From contig CM065321.1 of the NCBI GenBank assembly GCA_033032175.1, positions 5,912,501 through 5,976,500 of the forward strand: a stretch of DNA of 64,000 bases, in the 5' to 3' direction. The notes below the pieces were generated by a model. It saw only the letters and a program-made list of their open reading frames with translations, did not search any database and was not told where the DNA came from. The position numbers were made by a program, and so were the translations under genes. Shown in pieces: positions 58,161-64,000 of the stretch (position 1 is its first letter; each line of letters begins with the position of its first letter). This DNA comes from Saturnia japonica. Lineage: Eukaryota > Arthropoda > Insecta > Lepidoptera > Saturniidae.

Positions 58161-59871
58161 ATGAAAATATATTAACGGTGTATAAATAAATATTTTTTTA
58201 ATCAATACATTATTATCATTGATGTCCAAATTTCATCACATGATGCGCGCGCAGCTTTTAATTTTATAGTCTACTAAACGCACCAAAAGAAGTATAGTTG
58301 TCTTCAAAAATGTTTGCCCCAGGTGCCATTGTCCAGGGACAAAATACAGGAATAAGTTTTTATGTACTAATCTTCACACGAATTTTCTCTTACAACGGCA
58401 ATGGCGAGAAAACGACACGTTTCATGCAGAAGCCATACACCGAAATACTCATTACTCTTAAGTTTTTAACTGAAAATAACTACGCGGAACAAAAAATAAA
58501 CACAAGGCATCCTTAGAAGCGGTTTTTCTAAACAGACGCCCATTCAGTGGTCAGAGCTGTTGTTAAAAATACATGGACAACGCGGGTGGCCGCCATGGAA
58601 ATCAATTATTACCTATTAACACATGTGCCAGGAAATCCCATGCAGACATCACTAACACAGTCTATGTTGACTTTACGACATTACTTGTCTATATGTACGT
58701 GCTACGTTCATTCATGGGTGAGCAGGAAGACAAAAGAGGTGTATATTACGACCCCTTTACGGTTGACCTATATCTTATATAGATACAATTAGTAAAATTG
58801 AAGTGTCTGTTTGTAATATAAAATTAACAGATTTTTACTAAATACATATGAAAATTTATACGGTAGGTACTTATAACAAAACACCAATTTTAAAAAATTT
58901 TGCCTGTCTGTTTGTTTCGGTTAATCTCAGAAACGGTTGAACCATTTTTGAAAGGAATTTCACAGGCAGATAGCTAATGTTATAAAGGAGTAACTCAGGC
59001 TACTTTTATTTTAGAAAAGGAAATAGGGTTTCGCGCAAATATAAAAAAAATCGGCCATTCTAAATCTATTTGGGCGGTTCAGTGGCTTACGCTGAGGAAC
59101 CCATAATAGATACATCAAATTAATATAGCTACTACAACTAACTCAGTTTAGTCGCGAAACTTTGTGACCACAACGTCATTTAATTGAGGTTGTTCTTCAG
59201 TTGCGGATAATAATACGATAAGTTTGATAATTTACTATGATATTTAAGTAAATGATCTAGTGATATAATCTATAACTTTTTATGTATCTAATTGATTATT
59301 TGTTATATTTAAGTATTTACCCACAAGTACTACTAGTACGCTGAACCCCTACTTGACTTAAAACTCGGACAAACCGACCGGAGATTGAAACACGTAACGG
59401 CACTGTAATATCAGTTGTACCGAAACCCATCGTGTATCCTTATTTCCTTGAAACAAGTGTATTTTTCTCTTGAAGCTGTAATAGTTTTTTTTATAATAGC
59501 TTGGTACATTGACGGTAAGTATAACACAATACAAATACAACTGTTATCATCGAGAGATCTAAATCCATCGGTGGTCATTGCTTTCAACGCCTGCAAGGCT
59601 TTTCTTAAACACTCCGACTTATATCAACAGGGCCTTTATGCCTGTGGCTATGTCATAGTGCCTTGAGTAAAGTCTGATTGTTGTTTAGCTCAGTAGTTTT
59701 GTTTTCGTTTCAGAATAATATATCTAGGTACAAATCTAAATTTTCCTACTTAATTTTTTACGGTTCCAAATTCATGAATTTGCTTGATTGCTTTGTTTTA
59801 GTCAATCTTGACTGAGAAACAGGCGGCTATATCTAAAGTTATAGAGGCAGTCAATAAGGAATTCTTTTAAA

Positions 59872-59945
59872 CAAACCCGGTGAAGCTGTCAAAGCTTCAA
59901 AAGACTTCAGGGCCCTAAACGCCAAAGGCTTAAGGGCAATTCGAA
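59872..59945 (+). repeat. Repeat family C, copy 5
   Basis: Contains CCCGGTGAAGCTGTCAAAGC TTCAAAAGACTTCAGGGCCC and CCAAAGGCTTAAGG. Same orientation as copy 1; no A run follows. Confidence 0.55.
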
Positions 59946-60237
59946 ATAAGGTTTTTTTAATTCGTTATAGGTTTTAACGTTTTGGTCACAATCTCAATCA
60001 GTGTTAAGTGACGATAACCGCATAACCAGACGTAAAAACTACACAACAGTTACAGTATTTAGTAGTAGGTATAACATATTAGGTATCTAGGTATAACATA
60101 ATAAAATAATTTAAAAAAAAATCGGAAACAAGGACATTTTTTACATGTCCGCTTCACGTGGAATGTCCCTAATGTAAGCAGTTTGTTTTTCACTTAATCA
60201 CATAAAGCAATGTAGGAGGTTTTTTTCGTTTCACGGC

Positions 60238-60430
60238 AAAGTGACTGAACTGTAGAGCAATCCAACAATATTGGCAGCCACCGAGGATTCTACAATCATT
60301 CGCCAGGCATCGTTGTCATGTTGGCCTGCTCAAATATTTCTTCACGTTCTGTTTGAAAGACTGTTATAAGCAAGAGCGAACATACTGAACAGGAGACCGT
60401 TCCACAGCTTCACAGTAGGTACGGAAAAGA
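60238..60430 (-). mobile_element. 3'-end fragment of non-LTR retrotransposon
   Basis: On the minus strand it reads TVKLWNGL, then after a shift the SFKQN block (TCTTTCAAACAGAACGTGAA), then TCCTCGGTGGCTGCC and GGATTGCTCTACAGTTCAGT. This matches the C-terminus and 3' UTR layout at 16655-17215 and 53455-53775. Confidence 0.6.
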
Positions 60431-60779
60431 TTTGACAATAAGATAGAAATATGATAGATGTAATATATTTTATTAAATTAGATGCTTGATATTAAAAGGT
60501 TCCTTAATTTGAGCATGTATGGGCATAATATAATGCACGGATTACCAACCAATAAACTAGTTAGCTATTAATTTTTTAGCTGATCTTCCGTTCAAAAAGT
60601 TGAACGTGTTTTAATTGAACGTAAATAGAAGATATTATACCCTCTGCCATTTTAATTAATCTCATTAGTGATTTCACTTTGTCACGTTGTTTGTTTCGTC
60701 AGCTGCACTTGAGAACTAATACAGGCTTAGCATAAAGCTTAGAACGCTAAAACTTGTCTATAAAAATAAAATGATAAAG

Positions 60780-61000
60780 GTTTTCCGTTGTATGCACAAC
60801 ACTCAAAAACTACTGGATAGATTTTGATATTTTTTTAAATTCCTGGTATGTTTGGTATATAACTTAAAAAAATACCACGATATCTTCATTCATTAAAAAG
60901 TTATTAGGTACCTAAAGCTTTAAGAAACAACTTTTTTTTTTACACTACACATTCTTCTGTTGTCCACGGGAGTGGAGCCACGGGCACAGCTAGTAGAGAA
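60780..61000 (+). repeat. Common moth dispersed repeat
   Basis: Blocks CACTCAAAAACTACTGGATA GATTTTGATATTTTTTTA and the end GGGAGTGGAGCCACGGGCAC AGCTAGTAGAG. This is the inverted form of the family with the AGCTGTGCC head. Confidence 0.6.
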
Positions 61001-62145
61001 TAAAATACATATAAGTATGTAATTTTGAACTACAACGTTTTGTAAAATTTAGTTTTCTTAACCCTTAGTCTAATTATATTTACCAACTAACATTGCGCCT
61101 TACATTCACCTCTAATTAAAACATAAGCACCGTGTACGTACGTACGGCCGAGTTCATTTCACAAACGTACAAAAAAGGAGAGATCTTATAACAAAAGAAA
61201 CTCAAACAAAACACGACCGAATTACGCTCCACATAGGTATTTCAAAGAACTGAACTAATTAATCATAATTGTGCTTTTGCAACGTAAACTTGTCCAGCAT
61301 AGCACGAGCTCTATATGACAAGATATTTTTTTTACACTAGCACAATGACAAAGATCAGAATAGATTGGTTTTCGAGCTCATGTCACGTTCTGAGTCAGTG
61401 CGGCCCGAATTCGGCATAACCACGCTAATGACATTCATTGCACGTCAATCAGTTTAGCGTTCTGGCATTTGCTGTTCACATTATGCCTTCTGTCTCGGTC
61501 GATTTCGAGTTATTTCGTATCGTTTGTGTTAATTCGGGAGCGTCTGCTATCGTTCAGCACGCGTTTCAAATTTGATTATACCTTCATTAGTCTATAATTT
61601 GTTATATGCTACTGATTTTGTCACTTCCTCATCTAACCATAGGTAGATATGACAAACAGGTGCAAGTGCGACGAATAGTGCTAAATGTTGAGTCGATTTA
61701 TAGTTTAAAAACCACAAACAGTTTTTATCATCAAAAAAATAATGTTCATAAATTAATTCTTAATATTCATCAAAAAAAATCGTAAATTACCTTATTGTGT
61801 GTATAAGAGATATATGCATATAATATTACGGACTTTTTTTTAGTTAAACTAAAGATCAATATTTTTCTAGACTGTTTTATGAACGTACCAATAACCATTA
61901 CATCAGCAGCGCACGCGGATAAAAAATTCGGGAGGGCTTGCACTTCCGACTTTCTTAACAAAAATCAATATTTAACGCTATCTGAGAGTTGTAGTCTAAT
62001 GCTAGATAGCCTATACTATTCCTTGTGAATCTGGCTATCATTTACAAAGATAATTTTTGTTATCCGACTTGTAGTTCTAGAAATTAGCGTGTTTAAATAA
62101 AGAAACATTTAAAAAAATCCGCTTTATTATATAATAATAGCGTTT

Positions 62146-62320
62146 CGCCACAATATCATCTGGTGTTAAGTAACGATGTAACTCTGATGGTTATATACCT
62201 ATACCGATCTGTGTTTCGGCTTTAAATTTTCAAAGTAAAAACTCAAGCTCGTTGTATGTTTGGAACCCACGTTGAACGACGCGGTGTCTGCACACGCTCG
62301 CTACCACTCAGCTCTATCAT
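62146..62320 (-). repeat. tRNA-derived SINE, inverted
   Basis: On the minus strand: AGAGCTGAGTGGTAGCGAGC (box A), GTGGGTTCCAAAC (box B), GAGCTTGAGTTTTTAC, and at the far end GTTACTTAACACCAGATGAT ATTGTGGCG. The middle of the family is deleted. Confidence 0.65.
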
Positions 62321-62635
62321 TGTTTCGTTTCAAGGTTTCAGGCAATGATATTTTATATATAGACACGTTATACTCTAAATAAAAGCAATTTGAAAACAAT
62401 TTACTTATCAACATGTTGAAACAGAAGAGAGGGAACATCACAGAGTAAGGTGGAAACTCTGTTGTCTAAAAAAAAGTTGTGAACTGAAAGTAATTACCAA
62501 CCTTTTACGATTTCATGGAAAAAGCGTCAATGCAATATCTGCATATAAAATATCATTAGTTTCAGGGCTTTATTTGAAAAATATTTCGACAAACAATGCC
62601 AACACAAGATAAGTATACAAATTTATGTTAAAAAA

Positions 62636-62705
62636 TCAGTCGGGCTGCCCTAAGTAGAGAGAAATCTCCAAAGATATTTTTCTCTCTGCCCTATCTCTGA
62701 TACCC
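62636..62705 (+). repeat. Dispersed moth repeat, end block (copy 3)
   Basis: CAGTCGGGCTGCCCTAAGTA GAGAGAAATCTCCAAAGATATTT matches the end of the copies at 1411-1640 and 54390-54635. Confidence 0.7.
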
Positions 62706-62883
62706 AAATAATGACTCGATACATTCGATTCAAACGGCACTCATACACCCTTAACAGGTAAATATGCATTGAGATTAACAAGAGTCAGATTATAGAGTAT
62801 GAATTCTGTGAACGGATTAAATGGCGTTTAGATAAAACTGATAGGTAAGTATAGATAATATAACTGATGACATCATGTATGTT

Positions 62884-62984
62884 TTGACGACAGCCATGTC
62901 ATGAATGACCTAGGTTCAATCCCTTAAATAATCCCGAGATTACGGTGAAAGATAATAATATTTTGATGAAACCAAGGCATTTTG
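62884..62984 (+). repeat. SINE head fragment cut by a later insertion
   Basis: Contains box B CTAGGTTCAATCCC, ATCCCGAGATTACGGTGAAA and TTTTGATGAAACCAAGG, as in the first SINE family. It stops where the 3' tail of the following minus-strand element begins. Confidence 0.55.
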
Positions 62985-64000
62985 TATTTATTAATTTTAT
63001 TTTATTTTGTTAAAAAGGTACAATCATAGATAACAGATTAACACATTCAGAAATAAAGATATAATATTGCAGCATAAAAAATGTACCATCCTACAACTTA
63101 TTGTACATTGTACATTTATAATTACTTAACTTAAGAACTTAACTAAAGAAATTTTAAACCCAGCATAATATAAGTATATGGATAAATGTGTAATATTATT
63201 GAATAAATATAAACTTATATACAAAATCTAGAGGTTATACTTCACCCAGTGACTTATATTTATCTATATTATCATGTAATATGTTTAAGTGGACGCAACA
63301 TTCATTATAATGCCTGGACATTCTAAATGAGGGATTAATTCTAGACACATTAATATTGGCAGGTGGTATATGAAATAATTGAGGTAATCGTACCGAACGA
63401 GTAGGTATCTTGAAATTAAGTTGCTCGAGTAGGTTGCTGCTAAATGTACCATTGTCGATTTTGTGCGGAATACTTAAATCATCAGCAGACCTTTAAATTC
63501 TGGTAATTTGAGGAGTCTATCTTTAAATTCTGGTATTGTACGTCTCAGACCTAGTCGTTCACATAGTATCCCGAGGAAACGACGCTGAATTTGACTCTAT
63601 CATATCTACTTGCGTTTTATAGATTGTAGCCCATACAGTCGAACAATATTCTAAAATGCTACACACCAAGGAAGCAAACAGGATAATCAATGAATTTACA
63701 GATTTAAAAGGTTTGGCAGTGCGTGTAACAAACCCGAGCATTCTGTTTGTTTTACTGATAATGTAGTTAAGTCCGATCATACAACACCCTCGATGTTATA
63801 GTTGAAAGTGTATCGAATTTTGTTTTTAGTGAATGTATTATCATTCTTAAGACACCAGTACTTTATAATATTAAAATTCTTCTGGAGGCTAAAACAGACG
63901 TTATTGCCATGGTGTACATTCTTTGAAAAATTTTGATGTCGTTGGCATAAGCCAGATATTTGCAATTTATTGAATCAAGGAGGTCGTTAATAAATACATG
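62985..64000 (-). mobile_element. Jockey-like non-LTR retrotransposon, runs off the window
   Basis: On the minus strand, coding for the end of an RT, followed by an A/T-rich tail (about 62985-63015). The 5' part lies beyond 64000. Confidence 0.75.
63240..64000 (-). pseudogene. Reverse transcriptase fragment with mutated catalytic box
   Basis: Read from 64000 on the minus strand: VFINDLLDSINCKYLAYANDIKIFQRM. The usual YADD box is YAND here (63938-63949), so the first catalytic Asp is Asn. Further frames give KNKIRYTFNYNIEGV, LNYIISKTNRMLGFVTRTAK, SLIILFASLVCSILEYCSTV (63559-63780) and a C-terminal piece ending near 63240. Frameshifts separate the parts. The thumb motifs are the same type as in the element at 4091-5213, so both likely belong to one clade. 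Confidence 0.75.

Larger units (their letters stand above)
57242..62984. other. Non-coding stretch with repeats
   Basis: No gene. It holds a SINE (57866-58160), a common moth repeat fragment (58890-59080), repeat C copy 5, a non-LTR 3' end (60238-60430), another moth repeat (60780-61000), an inverted SINE (62146-62320), and the end block of a dispersed repeat (62636-62705). The stretch 61370-61570 is richer in CG and matches no repeat recognised here; nothing more can be said of it. Confidence 0.5.

Overview
The window looks like nuclear DNA of a lepidopteran (moth or butterfly). It is AT-rich, carries many dispersed GTAGGTAC/TACCTACC tracts, and holds repeats typical of moth genomes: tRNA-derived SINEs, RTE elements ending in (ATG)n, jockey-like elements, and fragments around an AGCTGTGCC..CGACTTCG core. 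The identification rests on sequence style and recognised protein families, not on a database search.

Only one host gene is recognisable: a large 3'-terminal coding exon (10192-13366, + strand) of a disconnected/basonuclin-type zinc-finger transcription factor with three separated pairs of C2H2 fingers. A single extra G at about 12670 breaks the reading frame inside the second finger pair. The frame resumes at once in +2 and runs clean through the third pair to the stop. Upstream exons are not visible. The rest (about 60 kb) contains no host coding sequence I can support. It is intron or intergenic DNA, plausibly the regulatory landscape of a developmental gene, filled with transposons.

Mobile elements from left to right: a 5'-truncated jockey-like element with an 11-bp target-site duplication (4091-5213); RTE relics (14405-14560, 33504-33640, 41606-41730, 46845-46920); a poly(A)-ended repeat family with five copies; a pogo/Tigger-like relic inside inverted repeats (22125-23160); a 5'-truncated RTE element on the minus strand with a 9-bp duplication and three in-frame stops (23759-25345); an unclassified inverted-repeat element (27385-28290); a deleted hAT element keeping the C-terminal dimerisation motif (31407-32085); a full-length, apparently intact Ty1/copia element with two 182-bp LTRs that read as identical and a CATTT duplication (35679-40167); an old endonuclease/RT non-LTR element (43660-46050); a hAT-like non-autonomous element (47688-48522); an internally deleted mariner (49261-50314); a frameshifted non-LTR element (55642-57240); and a jockey-like element running off the right edge (62985-64000, minus).

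The most notable points are the frameshift in the zinc-finger gene, the young and probably competent copia element with a half-tRNA-iMet type primer site, several small DNA transposons recognised from terminal repeats, and three non-repeat candidate regulatory segments (about 18038-18165, 30160-30860 and 54010-54160).
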